A stretch of 64,000 bases of DNA from an uncultured Thalassolituus sp. (lineage in GTDB: Bacteria; Pseudomonadota; Gammaproteobacteria; Pseudomonadales; Oceanobacteraceae), in the NCBI GenBank assembly GCA_913061435.1, contig CAJXUK010000010.1:1-64000 (forward strand), written 5' to 3'. Numbering within the stretch: the stretch's first letter is position 1; every line of letters begins with the position of its first letter. The position numbers and the translations under genes are program-made. The notes below the pieces were generated by a model. It worked only from the letters and a program-made list of their open reading frames with translations, was not told the DNA's origin and did no database searches. Shown here piece after piece: positions 7,787 to 16,849 of this stretch.

Positions 7787-10700
7787 ATGAAGATTCTGCA
7801 AGCTGAAAGCTTTCCTCTTTTAGGCAAACGTTTAATAGAAGCCAGTGCGGGTACGGGTAAAACCTATACCATTGCTAACTTATACTTACGCGTACTATTG
7901 GGTGATCATGCCTTAGGTTTAAAACCCGTTGATCGTATTTTAGTAGTGACTTTTACTCGCGCCGCAACCGAAGAATTACGCGGTCGAATACGTGATCGAA
8001 TCCGTCAGTTATATGAAGATGTATTGCGCCTTGAGCAAGACCCTGAAGACAGCAATGATCAGGTAGATCCTTATATCAAAGCTTTAATTGCTTGTACAAA
8101 AGATAATTTTTTCAGTGAGGATTACCCTAAAAAACGCAAACTCACAGAGTGGCTGCAAGCAAACTTAGCCCAAATGGACGAGTCGTCTGTGTTTACTATT
8201 CATGGTTTTTGTCAGCGTATTTTAAAACAGTTCGCCTTTGACAGTGGGGTAGGTTTTGAGTCAGAAATGATTTTGGATGCTCAAGAATATTTGCGCCGTG
8301 CAGCGCAAGATTACTGGCGTGAACTGGCTTACAACATGAAGCATGATGAGTTGGCCGCGCTGCTAAACAATGTTAAAAGTCCAGAAGATATTTTTTGGAA
8401 AGTTAAAGGTTGGTTACAGCAAGAAAATATTCAGTTACTTCCAAAAGCTAAGCCAAATTTAAATTTTTCTAGTGCTTGGCAGCAAGCTAAAAAGAGCTTT
8501 GAAGTTGCGGCTAAAGAATGGCAAAGTTTTGCAGAACAGGACGCAAACGACTTAATTGAAGGTTCTGGCATTAGTAAAAAAAGTTTTACCAAGGTCACTC
8601 GCCCTAAGCGTATAAAAGCAGCTAAAACATTTTTTGCTAATGCTCATTTTAGCGGATCCATTCCTGAAGATGTGCTGGCCCTTGGGCAGGAAAATTTATT
8701 CGAAAAGACTATAAAGGGTGCAGCGCCAGAACATAAAGCTTTTCGTTTAATCGATCAGCTAGCACAACACTGCGACGATATGGTTGCCGTATTGCCTCAC
8801 CATATGTTGGTACAAGTAAAAACGAAATTTTGGGCATCCATGGAGCAAGCCAATTTAATGAATCCTGATGATTTATTACGCTTACTGGCTAATGCTTTAC
8901 GCGGTTCACACGGTGAAGCGTTGGCCGATCATATTCGTCAGCAATATCCATTTGCCATGATTGATGAATTTCAAGATACCGATAGTTTGCAGTATGAAAT
9001 TTTTAATCAGGTTTATAGCAAAGAAGACCGTTCTGGCTTATATATGATTGGTGACCCGAAGCAGGCAATTTATAGTTTTCGTGGCGCTGATATTTTTACC
9101 TATTTAAAAGCGGCGCAAGCTCTGAGCGCTGACAGTCGTTTTACTTTAAATAAAAACTGGCGCAGCCATAGCGATTTGGTGGCCGCGACCAATACGTTAT
9201 TTGCTCGCCATAATGAACCTTTTGTCTTGCCTGGTAAGATCGAATTTCAGCCTGTTTTATCTGCCGAAAAATCTGATGCTGGCTATTTTCATTATCGAGA
9301 CTCGGTTGCCAAAAATACAGCCACGCAGAAAAACAAACCTGCGCCTTTAACTTTATTGCTCAACTCTGAAGTTGTGAATCGAGATCATGGCCGTTATAAC
9401 GCTGCTCAGATGTGTGCCAAAAGTATTCAGCAACTGTTATTAAAAGGTTGCTTAAAAAACAAACACAATTCAGATTCACAAGCGCTTAGTGCTGGTGATA
9501 TTGCGGTACTGGTACACAATCGAAAACAAGCAAAACTGGTTAAAGAAAACCTGAAAAAATACGGTATTAATAGTGTATTTTTATCTCGTGACAGTGTTTT
9601 AAATTCGTTAGAAGCGCGGGACTTATTACGTTGGCTGGCAGCGATTGCAGAACCACAAAACGAACGTTTATTCCGCAGTGCACTGGCCTGTGAAAGCTTG
9701 GCTTATGATGCCCATTATTTGTCGTCGTTATTAAATGATGAAGTACTGTGGGAAGCTGAACTGTCTTTTTTATATGAATTACGTGAGCGTTTTAATCAAC
9801 GTGGTGTAATGGCGTTTATCATGGCGCTGTTGAAGAGATTGACCAATATCGATACCGCTACCGATAGTTGTAATGATGCTAATACAGAAGAAATGCTGGC
9901 AGTAAGATTGCGCAAGCAAGTAGATGGCGAACGTAAGCTGACTAACTTTTTGCATCTTGGTGAGATTTTGCAGCAAGCCAGTAGCGAGCTAGGCATTAAG
10001 TCGGGGTTTTATAATACTGATGGTAAAGGATTATTAACCTTGTTGCGTTGGTATACCGAGCGCTGCCAGAATGCCCTGTTGCATCAGTCAGAAGAGCAGC
10101 AAATACGTTTAGAAAGTGATGCTAACCTAGTGCAGATAGTGACTATTCATAAGAGTAAAGGTTTGCAATACCCCGTGGTGTTTTTACCTTTTATGTGGGA
10201 CGAAGACAATACGACGACAAGGCACGGAGTTATCTATCACAGCGATCTGAGAACTAATAGCGCTGATACTAAAGAAGATAGCAGCAAAGAAAACGGCACT
10301 GAAGGAAACGGCACTGAAGGAAACGGCACTGAAGGAAGAAATAGTACCGAAACCGTGCTGACGATTGATACCAAGCCTAATGAAGCAGCGAAGAAAAAGC
10401 ACATAAACGAAGTGCGAGCAGAAGCCATGCGTTTGTTATACGTGGCATTAACACGAGCTGAGCAAGCCTGCTTTGTACAAATAGAAAACATTCAAAATAG
10501 ATCTAAGGGGATATTACTCAATTCTGCGATTGGTTATTTATTGGAACAAAAAGACGTCAGTATTGATGCACTAACAGAGCGTTTTAGTGATGTGATCGGC
10601 GAAGGTAAATTGGCGCTGTCTTATTACAATGATTGGTTAACTCAGTTAGATTCTGTTCCTGTATTAGCTAAAGTTGATACTGCTGAAAAACCTGTGCTTA

Positions 10701-11671
10701 GCTTTGCGAAATTTAAAGGTAAAGTTTGGGATAATTGGCGCTTAACCAGTTACAGCCAATTGGCTAAATTAGATAGCCGTGTAAGTGTAGTGCAGACAGA
10801 TACTTCATTTGATATGGATGCGGAAGATGTGGCAGACAATGTAGCCTCTCTTGTTAAACAACCAAATACCGAAATACATATCAATGATGTTAGTGAAAGC
10901 TCAGATAAAAGCTCAGATAAAAGCACACAACTGACTCCCTTTGATTTTCCAAGAGGTGCAGGCCCTGGCACTTGTTTGCACGGGATTTTAGAAAATTGGG
11001 ATTTTATCAGCCATGATACTTTAGAGGATCAGGTGAAAAAGCAATTAACCTATTATGGTATTAATCCCGAGCTTGTGCCAATGACGATTAACTGGATGCA
11101 GCAGGTGGTTACTAAGCCGCTAGCCGACGCCCAATGTTGTTTGGCCGATATTAGTGAGAAAAATCGTTTAGTTGAAATGGAATTTTATTTGCCTATGACG
11201 GAGATTCGTGCATCGGGAGTGATGCCATTATTAAAAGGTCGCAGGTTAGCGTTTGAACCTATGCGAGGACAATTAAAGGGATTTATTGATTTAATTTTTC
11301 GCCATGAAGGCCGCTATTATGTGGCGGATTATAAGTCGAATTATTTAGGGGATACTATTGAAGATTATCACCCAGAAGCATTACAAGCCGCGATGGAGCA
11401 TCATCAATACGATTTACAGTACTGGATTTACAGCATTGCAGTGGATCAATATTTAAGTCGACGCATTACCAATTACGATTATGAAACCCATTTTGGTGGG
11501 GTATATTATTTTTTCTTACGTGGCATGAGTAGCAATTCCAATGACACTTTAGATAACAAGGGTGTGTTTTTTACGCGCCCACAAAAATCACAATTAGATA
11601 AATGGAAAGCCTGGCTGTTAGGCTCGTCAGTCGAGACGAAAGCAGATAATCAACAGTTGGGGTTATTTTAA
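7787..11671 (+). CDS. recB: RecBCD enzyme subunit RecB (helicase-nuclease, beta chain)
   Basis: RecB is the 3'-5' helicase and the only nuclease of RecBCD. The 1294-residue product shows UvrD-family motifs in order: Walker A EASAGTGKTYTIANLY (residues 18-33), DEFQDTDSLQYEIF (about 392), GDPKQAIYSFRGADIF (about 422), TIHKSKGLQYPVVFLPF (about 785) and YVALTRAEQACF (about 884). The C-terminal nuclease domain has GFIDLIF and VADYKSNY (about 1165-1185), which contain the catalytic Asp and Asp-x-Lys. It is about 110 residues longer than E. coli RecB. Part of the excess is an acidic, Asn/Gly/Thr/Glu-rich loop containing three exact NGTEG repeats between motifs V and VI. The AAGGAG at 7771 supports the start, and the stop overlaps the recD ATG (TAATG). 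Confidence 0.97.
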   Translation: MKILQAESFPLLGKRLIEASAGTGKTYTIANLYLRVLLGDHALGLKPVDRILVVTFTRAATEELRGRIRDRIRQLYEDVLRLEQDPEDSNDQVDPYIKALIACTKDNFFSEDYPKKRKLTEWLQANLAQMDESSVFTIHGFCQRILKQFAFDSGVGFESEMILDAQEYLRRAAQDYWRELAYNMKHDELAALLNNVKSPEDIFWKVKGWLQQENIQLLPKAKPNLNFSSAWQQAKKSFEVAAKEWQSFAEQDANDLIEGSGISKKSFTKVTRPKRIKAAKTFFANAHFSGSIPEDVLALGQENLFEKTIKGAAPEHKAFRLIDQLAQHCDDMVAVLPHHMLVQVKTKFWASMEQANLMNPDDLLRLLANALRGSHGEALADHIRQQYPFAMIDEFQDTDSLQYEIFNQVYSKEDRSGLYMIGDPKQAIYSFRGADIFTYLKAAQALSADSRFTLNKNWRSHSDLVAATNTLFARHNEPFVLPGKIEFQPVLSAEKSDAGYFHYRDSVAKNTATQKNKPAPLTLLLNSEVVNRDHGRYNAAQMCAKSIQQLLLKGCLKNKHNSDSQALSAGDIAVLVHNRKQAKLVKENLKKYGINSVFLSRDSVLNSLEARDLLRWLAAIAEPQNERLFRSALACESLAYDAHYLSSLLNDEVLWEAELSFLYELRERFNQRGVMAFIMALLKRLTNIDTATDSCNDANTEEMLAVRLRKQVDGERKLTNFLHLGEILQQASSELGIKSGFYNTDGKGLLTLLRWYTERCQNALLHQSEEQQIRLESDANLVQIVTIHKSKGLQYPVVFLPFMWDEDNTTTRHGVIYHSDLRTNSADTKEDSSKENGTEGNGTEGNGTEGRNSTETVLTIDTKPNEAAKKKHINEVRAEAMRLLYVALTRAEQACFVQIENIQNRSKGILLNSAIGYLLEQKDVSIDALTERFSDVIGEGKLALSYYNDWLTQLDSVPVLAKVDTAEKPVLSFAKFKGKVWDNWRLTSYSQLAKLDSRVSVVQTDTSFDMDAEDVADNVASLVKQPNTEIHINDVSESSDKSSDKSTQLTPFDFPRGAGPGTCLHGILENWDFISHDTLEDQVKKQLTYYGINPELVPMTINWMQQVVTKPLADAQCCLADISEKNRLVEMEFYLPMTEIRASGVMPLLKGRRLAFEPMRGQLKGFIDLIFRHEGRYYVADYKSNYLGDTIEDYHPEALQAAMEHHQYDLQYWIYSIAVDQYLSRRITNYDYETHFGGVYYFFLRGMSSNSNDTLDNKGVFFTRPQKSQLDKWKAWLLGSSVETKADNQQLGLF
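10291..10335 (+). repeat. Three perfect 15-bp tandem repeats inside recB
   Basis: The unit AAACGGCACTGAAGG occurs three times without mismatch, in frame, encoding NGTEG three times at about residues 836-850. The segment falls in a predicted surface loop between helicase motifs V and VI. Copy number could vary by slippage without breaking the frame. Confidence 0.92.
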
Positions 11672-13731
11672 TGACAAATTCAGCTATCACGGATTCTAAA
11701 AATCTTAAACCCTGGTTAAAAACTATCTTTGCTAATGAAGAAATGGGCCTGCATTTAAAAGCCATCGATTTAGAATTGGCAAATACCTTATGCCAAAACG
11801 AAATGCTTGCAAAAGAAAAATCGGATGGTGGTATTCATTCTGAAACGGCTGTTAAAGTGTATGCGTATTTAGTGATCAAACTAAGCCAAGCATTAACCCG
11901 TGGTGAAGTCTGTATTGAGATAGCGCAGCTTTTTGATATTCAAAAGAAGTTGGGTATTAGCCTAGAGCAGGTGACATCTTATTTGCCAGAATTTGTTACT
12001 CTGCATCACATGGCCTTAAAAGAATTAACACAGCAAAATCCTTATGATTTGGTGATTAATTACCCACTAGTATTAATGCAAGGGCGTTTGTATTTTTCGC
12101 GCTATTGGTTCTACCAGCAGCAAGTATTTTTCTCGATAAAAACGCGGTTAGAGAGGGCGCATTTACATTCACCAATGGCCGAATTAGGCGAAGTACTTCA
12201 GCAGTTGTTTCCTGAAAAATACATTGAAAGTACTGGCTTTGCCTCTGAGCCTAATTGGCAAATGCTAGCGGCAGCGAATGCCTGTTTAAACCGTTTTAGC
12301 GTGATTACTGGTGGCCCTGGTACGGGTAAAACCACCACGGTTACGCGTTTACTAGCTGCCTTGATTAGCCAGCAGCCAGATTTACGCATTGCTTTGGCGG
12401 CGCCAACCGGAAAAGCAGCAGCACGCTTGGTTGAATCCATTTTAGCGGCAAAAACTAAGCTAGCAGAAAGCTTTCCTTTAGCGGCAAAGATCCCTGTTAG
12501 TAGCTTTACCCTTCATCGTTTATTAGGTTGGCGACCGGATGGTTTTTCTTATAACCATAATAAGACCTTACCGTATGATCTAGTGGTGGTGGATGAAGCC
12601 TCAATGGTGGACTTACCTATGATGGCGCAACTAATGCAATCGTTAGCTGATCATACAAAGCTCATATTGTTGGGTGATAAAGATCAGTTAGCCTCGGTAG
12701 AAGCGGGCAGTGTGCTGGGGGATTTGTGCGATAGTGGTGTAATGGTGAATGGTTATCATGCTCATGGCTTACAAACGCAAAGGGCGCTGCAGTTAGAGAG
12801 CTTGTGTGGTCTACAAGCCGGATTTTTAAAAAATTACATAGAAGCCGATGCGCCGTTAATGGCGAACAGTTTAACTCAGCTTAGAAAGAGTTATCGTTTC
12901 ACCAGCGATTCGGGTATTGGTCAGTTAGCCAGTGCGGTGAACGCCGGCCGTTATGATGAGATTGAACAGAGTTTTGCCCAGTATAACGATATTCACTTGT
13001 ATAGCGCTTTGTATTCTTTGGATCGTACAGAATCGGAACAAGCCAACGTCAAACAAGCAGAGCAAGCTTGGCAGCAGCAAGTGGTTAATGGTTATGGTAT
13101 TTATTTAAATGCTATCGCAAAGGGCGAGGGCCCCGAGATGGTATTAGAATTGTTTAATCGTTTTCAATTATTGTGTGCCTTACGCCAAGGGAAATCTGGC
13201 TTATTGGCTTTAAATGAGCGTATACAGTCTTTGTTACAGGTACGCGGGTTGCTAACGTTGGCTGTTGATGCAGCCCTTTCAAGCTATCAGTCAGGGCAGC
13301 AGCGCTGGTATTCAGGTCGGCCAGTGATGATTACTCGCAATGATTATGAGTTGAATTTATTTAACGGTGATATTGGTATTGCCATGATGGTGCCCGTTTT
13401 GCCTTCTCATTCAAAAGGCGCGGCTGCAGAAAAAGAGCTGCGAGTATGTTTTATTGCTGATGGAAAGGTGAGAAAGATTTTGCCTTCGCGTTTACCAGAT
13501 CATGAAACGGCCTTTGCCATGACGGTGCATAAAAGCCAAGGCTCGGAATTTACCGATGTGGCCTTAGTATTGCCCGAAAGCCATTCACCAGTGATTAGTC
13601 GTGAATTAATTTATACGGCGATTACTCGCGCTAAAAGCAGTTTTTGTTTGTATTCAAATCGAGATGTGTTGGAGCGCGGGGTAAGTTTTAGAGTTGAGCG
13701 TGCTAGTGGCTTGCGAGATTTGCTTTTTTAA
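11671..13731 (+). CDS. recD: RecBCD enzyme subunit RecD (5'-3' helicase, alpha chain)
   Basis: RecD is the fast 5'-3' SF1 helicase motor of RecBCD. In the 686-residue product I see Walker A GGPGTGKTTTVTRLL (about residue 213), VVDEASMVDLPMM (about 306), LLGDKDQLASVEAGSVLGDL (about 332), FAMTVHKSQGSEFTDVALVL (about 614) and the final motif YTAITRAKSSFCLYS (about 648). It is longer than E. coli RecD (608 residues), mainly in the region after residue 350. The ATG shares a base with the recB stop, so the two are translationally coupled. It is the last gene of the operon, and transcription probably ends in the palindromic element just downstream. Confidence 0.96.
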   Translation: MTNSAITDSKNLKPWLKTIFANEEMGLHLKAIDLELANTLCQNEMLAKEKSDGGIHSETAVKVYAYLVIKLSQALTRGEVCIEIAQLFDIQKKLGISLEQVTSYLPEFVTLHHMALKELTQQNPYDLVINYPLVLMQGRLYFSRYWFYQQQVFFSIKTRLERAHLHSPMAELGEVLQQLFPEKYIESTGFASEPNWQMLAAANACLNRFSVITGGPGTGKTTTVTRLLAALISQQPDLRIALAAPTGKAAARLVESILAAKTKLAESFPLAAKIPVSSFTLHRLLGWRPDGFSYNHNKTLPYDLVVVDEASMVDLPMMAQLMQSLADHTKLILLGDKDQLASVEAGSVLGDLCDSGVMVNGYHAHGLQTQRALQLESLCGLQAGFLKNYIEADAPLMANSLTQLRKSYRFTSDSGIGQLASAVNAGRYDEIEQSFAQYNDIHLYSALYSLDRTESEQANVKQAEQAWQQQVVNGYGIYLNAIAKGEGPEMVLELFNRFQLLCALRQGKSGLLALNERIQSLLQVRGLLTLAVDAALSSYQSGQQRWYSGRPVMITRNDYELNLFNGDIGIAMMVPVLPSHSKGAAAEKELRVCFIADGKVRKILPSRLPDHETAFAMTVHKSQGSEFTDVALVLPESHSPVISRELIYTAITRAKSSFCLYSNRDVLERGVSFRVERASGLRDLLF

Positions 13732-13753
13732 ATCCTAAGACGATATCGTTATT

Positions 13754-13843
13754 GATTATGGTGTTATACGACACGCCGTGAATACATCCTTGTAGGCTCA
13801 TAGACCCCATCCCTGGGGTCTGATGGTCTATAACGCCACAATC
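13754..13843. repeat. Branched palindromic intergenic element (possible dispersed REP/MITE-like repeat)
   Basis: The outer arms GATTATGGTGTTATA (13754-13768) and TATAACGCCACAATC (13829-13843) pair over 15 positions with two mismatches. Inside are two hairpins: TACA-TCCT-TGTA (13783-13794) and AGACCCCA-TCCC-TGGGGTCT (13802-13821). The core CACGCCGTGAATACATCC followed by TGTAGGCTC resembles an intergenic repeat I recall from several marine gammaproteobacteria, but this is memory, not a search. It fills the gap between the convergent genes recD and the reductase, and may also terminate transcription. Confidence 0.65.
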
Positions 13844-13873
13844 AAATCCGCTATCTAATCCCAATATTTGAAA

Positions 13874-15106
13874 TTAGCTCAGTACTTCAAATTTAAGGTC
13901 AGCGTCTTGCTCTAGACGTTCAATTAAACGATCACCCAATAAGGTCGATGTGGTCCAAAACCCACCTTCTTTATCGGCTAATAATTCAGTGTCTAAGGCT
14001 AAACATGCACCGACTTGACCAAGCATTTTGCTGGTGGAGCCGTACCCTGGGTCACCTTGACCAACCACTTTAGTATGAATTTCTTTACCGGATGGGGTTT
14101 TGCCAATGAAACGAATGTCGTAATAGCCTTCAATTTGTTGTTTTGGGCTTGGGCCTTCACCTGGCTTGGGTAAAATATAGTTTTCGAGTAACCAGCGTGA
14201 AGGTTTTAACGCAGCTCCTACCAAAAAAGCACCTAAGCCACCGACAATCGCAGTAGCGGTTAAGCGACCTTTTAGCCCTTTACCTACTAACATGGCTTCG
14301 TCGTATTGAAAGTCTTTGCCATATAAGCCGCCTAATAGTGCATTTGAACGGAATACAATACGTGTGTTAATTGCCGCCATGATAAAAGGGGCAGTCCAAC
14401 CTTTAAAGTTTTTATCGAATGTGGGTTTTTTAGTATCGAATTGTCGTGCGGTGTGACCGTGGTTAGCAGGGCAGATAAGATAGGGATTCATTAGTTTTTT
14501 ACGCAATGACGAATCTTTGGTTGCTTCTTGAGTGATGTTGATCATGCTGGCGATAGTGCCACCCGATGCACCCCCTTTGGCGGCTTTTACCCGCATAGCT
14601 ACTTTATTGCAGTAATCACCTAAGCGATTTTTAGCTTCGCGTTGGGTGAAATAAACTCCCATGTCGGAGGGGATTGAGTCAAAACCGCTGCAATGAACAA
14701 TACGTGCACCACTGGCTTTGGCGCTGGCTTCGTATTTATTCAGCATACGATCAATCCATTGCACTTCACCGGTAAGGTCGCAGTAATCCGTGCCTGTTTC
14801 GGCGCAAACTTTAACAAGTGTTTCACCATAAAGCGCATAAGGCCCTACCGTCGAAATAATCACCTTGGCTTGGGCACACATAGTTTTAATGGCTTCTTCA
14901 TCACCGGCATCAGCAATCATACTGGGAATGTGAGTTTGACCACTGCTTTCCTTAACTTGATCTAGCTTAGCTTGCGATCGACCAGCGACTGCCCAATTTA
15001 AAGATTCTTGGCCTTCATTATTAAAAGTGTTGCCTAGGTATTTAACTAAAATTTGGCCAACAAAGCTGGTGGCACCAAATACAACAACATCAAATTGAGT
15101 GCTCAT
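13874..15106 (-). CDS. Saccharopine dehydrogenase-like NAD(P)-binding oxidoreductase
   Basis: The 410-residue product begins with a Rossmann nucleotide-binding fold (DVVVFGATSFVGQILVKYLG, residues 6-25). The segment VIISTVGPYALYGETLVKVC (about residues 83-102) and then GTDYCDLTGE and HCSGFDSIPSDMG follow. These are hallmarks of the saccharopine dehydrogenase NADP-binding family, which includes the mycobacterial trans-acting enoyl reductase and related eukaryotic proteins. The true substrate is unknown; true saccharopine metabolism is unlikely from family resemblance alone. A middle hydrophobic stretch near residues 275-295 may bind lipid or membrane. It is monocistronic and faces recD tail to tail. 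Confidence 0.85.
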   Translation of the reverse strand: MSTQFDVVVFGATSFVGQILVKYLGNTFNNEGQESLNWAVAGRSQAKLDQVKESSGQTHIPSMIADAGDEEAIKTMCAQAKVIISTVGPYALYGETLVKVCAETGTDYCDLTGEVQWIDRMLNKYEASAKASGARIVHCSGFDSIPSDMGVYFTQREAKNRLGDYCNKVAMRVKAAKGGASGGTIASMINITQEATKDSSLRKKLMNPYLICPANHGHTARQFDTKKPTFDKNFKGWTAPFIMAAINTRIVFRSNALLGGLYGKDFQYDEAMLVGKGLKGRLTATAIVGGLGAFLVGAALKPSRWLLENYILPKPGEGPSPKQQIEGYYDIRFIGKTPSGKEIHTKVVGQGDPGYGSTSKMLGQVGACLALDTELLADKEGGFWTTSTLLGDRLIERLEQDADLKFEVLS

Positions 15107-15229
15107 TGCACGATCCTTTTTATTTTTAAAATGATTGACAACAGATTAACAAGATTCGCCATGTTGAGAAACAGCTTTTAAATGTTCTTTCATGCTCAAT
15201 CACTTTTTACCTAATGCTGTGAAATTGAT

Positions 15230-16282
15230 ATGATCACGGTTTTAGCCTCTGCCGCTGCGGATCCTTTATATATGCGCCTTGTTTTAGCACCTCTTGAAGG
15301 GGTTATGGACCATACTGTTCGAGAACTACTCACCGATTTAGGTGGCTATGACTTGTGCATTACCGAGTTTTTGCGTGTATCCAATAAGCAGCTTTTGCCC
15401 CCTAGAACTTTTTACCAGTTAGCTCCCGAGCTTGAAAATCAGGGGCTTACACCATGTGGTGTGCCGGTGCGTTTACAACTGTTAGGTTCGGATCCTGATA
15501 CTTTAGCAATGAACGCTCAACGTGCGATTGAGTTGGGCTCTCATGGCATTGATCTTAACTTGGGCTGTCCTGCCAAAACCGTGAATAAAAATAAGGGTGG
15601 CGCAGTATTATTAAAAGAACCCGAATTGATTCATAGTGCAGTGCGCTCCATGCGCTCTGCCATTCCTAGTCATAAAACCTTGTCGGTAAAAATTCGCTTA
15701 GGGTGGGATACGCCCGATCATGTGCATGAAATTGTAGATGCCATTATTCAAGCAGGCGCGGATGAATTGACCATTCACGCTCGCACGAAAGAAGACGGTT
15801 ATAAAGCAGAGGCGATTAAGTGGCATTATATTGCCCAGGTTAAACAGCGTTTAGCAAAAGAGGGTAAGCAATTTTCTATTATTGCTAATGGAGAAATATG
15901 GAACAAAGAAGATGCGCTTAAATGCCGCGAGCTATCGGCTTGCAACGATTTAATGATTGGTCGCGGAGCATTAGCAACCCCCAATTTAGCAGCGGTTGTG
16001 GCAGGAATCAGTGACAAAATGAGCTGGCTTGCTGTGGTCGAAATGATTTTAAATTATCGCAAAGTGCAAGTGATTGGTTCAAAGGGCCATCATTATTCTA
16101 GCCGAGTGAAACAATGGTTAAGTCAAATGCGGCAATCTTATCCGCAAGCTAATGAGTTGTTTTTTACGATAAAACGCATTAAAAAAACCGATGATATGCA
16201 AGCCGCAATCGAATCGTACTTAGAAGCGTTGGTGTTGGATAAAGTTGATCTTTGGCAGCAAAGAATGAAAATCAGCAGTTAA
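15230..16282 (+). CDS. dusC: tRNA-dihydrouridine(16) synthase DusC
   Basis: DusC is an FMN enzyme that uses NADPH to reduce uridine 16 in the tRNA D-loop. The product matches E. coli DusC: MRLVLAPLEGVMDHTVRELL, YDLCITEFLRV, HGIDLNLGCPAKTVNKNKGG with the catalytic Cys, DELTIHARTKEDGY and LMIGRGALATPNL. DusC of E. coli starts at the residue equivalent to the Met at 15272 (MRLVLAPLEG), so the first 14 residues from the ATG at 15230 may not be translated. A GCGGAT precedes 15272, while no good Shine-Dalgarno precedes 15230. The C-terminal recognition domain is complete. The following small gene lies 54 bases downstream on the same strand. Confidence 0.93.
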   Translation: MITVLASAAADPLYMRLVLAPLEGVMDHTVRELLTDLGGYDLCITEFLRVSNKQLLPPRTFYQLAPELENQGLTPCGVPVRLQLLGSDPDTLAMNAQRAIELGSHGIDLNLGCPAKTVNKNKGGAVLLKEPELIHSAVRSMRSAIPSHKTLSVKIRLGWDTPDHVHEIVDAIIQAGADELTIHARTKEDGYKAEAIKWHYIAQVKQRLAKEGKQFSIIANGEIWNKEDALKCRELSACNDLMIGRGALATPNLAAVVAGISDKMSWLAVVEMILNYRKVQVIGSKGHHYSSRVKQWLSQMRQSYPQANELFFTIKRIKKTDDMQAAIESYLEALVLDKVDLWQQRMKISS

Positions 16283-16336
16283 AATCAGTAGCTAAAACTT
16301 TGGCTACAATCAAAATTTGAGAATTAGGAGTTTATT

Positions 16337-16738
16337 GTGAAGTGGGAAGTTGATAGTCAATATTATCACCGTGGGGTCAATGCGAGTGAGCAAGAGAGCG
16401 ATATAAAACAAGCAGTTTTAGATGCAGCTGAATACGCTTTTGAATTACTCGATGACAACATCGAAGATGATTCAATGTTTTGTGTATTTGATTGGAACTT
16501 CGATAAGCAAGCATTAACCATAATGGTTACTGACCCTAGCAAAACAAAATTCGCCAAACATAAAGTAGAATTACGCTTACAAGGGTTTGCCGCGCACATA
16601 GCAAATAAAGAAGATCAGCAGGAGCAGATTCAGCTGTGGATTCATAATCATATAACCACCGCCGCTGGTTTCCTTCGGTATTCTTTGGTGGCTGCCATGA
16701 CAATAAATGGTGACCCAAGAAGCTCATTATTGTTGTAG
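16337..16738 (+). CDS. Hypothetical 133-residue protein
   Basis: I do not recognise this protein. It starts at GTG, six bases after a good TAGGAG ribosome-binding site, and reads 133 codons to a TAG just before a strong hairpin terminator. The product is soluble and acidic in its first half (DAAEYAFELLDDNIEDDSMF). A short, possibly alpha/beta segment follows (FDKQALTIMVTDPSKTKF). There is no signal peptide, membrane segment or cysteine cluster. It lies 54 bases after dusC and may be cotranscribed with it. Good signals at both ends argue that it is a real gene. Confidence 0.7.
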   Translation: MKWEVDSQYYHRGVNASEQESDIKQAVLDAAEYAFELLDDNIEDDSMFCVFDWNFDKQALTIMVTDPSKTKFAKHKVELRLQGFAAHIANKEDQQEQIQLWIHNHITTAAGFLRYSLVAAMTINGDPRSSLLL

Positions 16739-16741
16739 GTT

Positions 16742-16776
16742 AAAAAAACGACTTATTGAAATCGATAAGTCGTTTT
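16742..16776. terminator. Bidirectional terminator between the 133-residue gene and the M16 protease gene
   Basis: AAAACGACTTAT (16745-16756) pairs perfectly over 12 bases with ATAAGTCGTTTT (16765-16776), with an eight-base loop. The left flank has seven A's, giving a U tract on the minus strand, and the right arm ends in four T's for the plus strand. Confidence 0.88.
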
Positions 16777-16780
16777 ATCT

Positions 16781-16836
16781 GTCTTGAATTCACTTTCTTG
16801 AATTAACGGTCTTGAATTAACTGTCTTGTACCAACT
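16781..16836. repeat. Four tandem 14-bp repeats next to a terminator
   Basis: Units of 14 bp based on GTCTTGAATTAACT run from 16781 to 16836. The second unit starts with T and the fourth diverges in the middle (GTCTTGTACCAACT). They lie between the bidirectional terminator and the stop of the M16 protease gene, in noncoding DNA. Confidence 0.85.
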
Positions 16837-16849
16837 AAGTTGTATTTGC

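Noticed and set aside
16781-16836. Short repeats considered as a CRISPR array
   Set aside because: The units are 14 bp, adjacent with no spacers, and there is no cas gene in the window.
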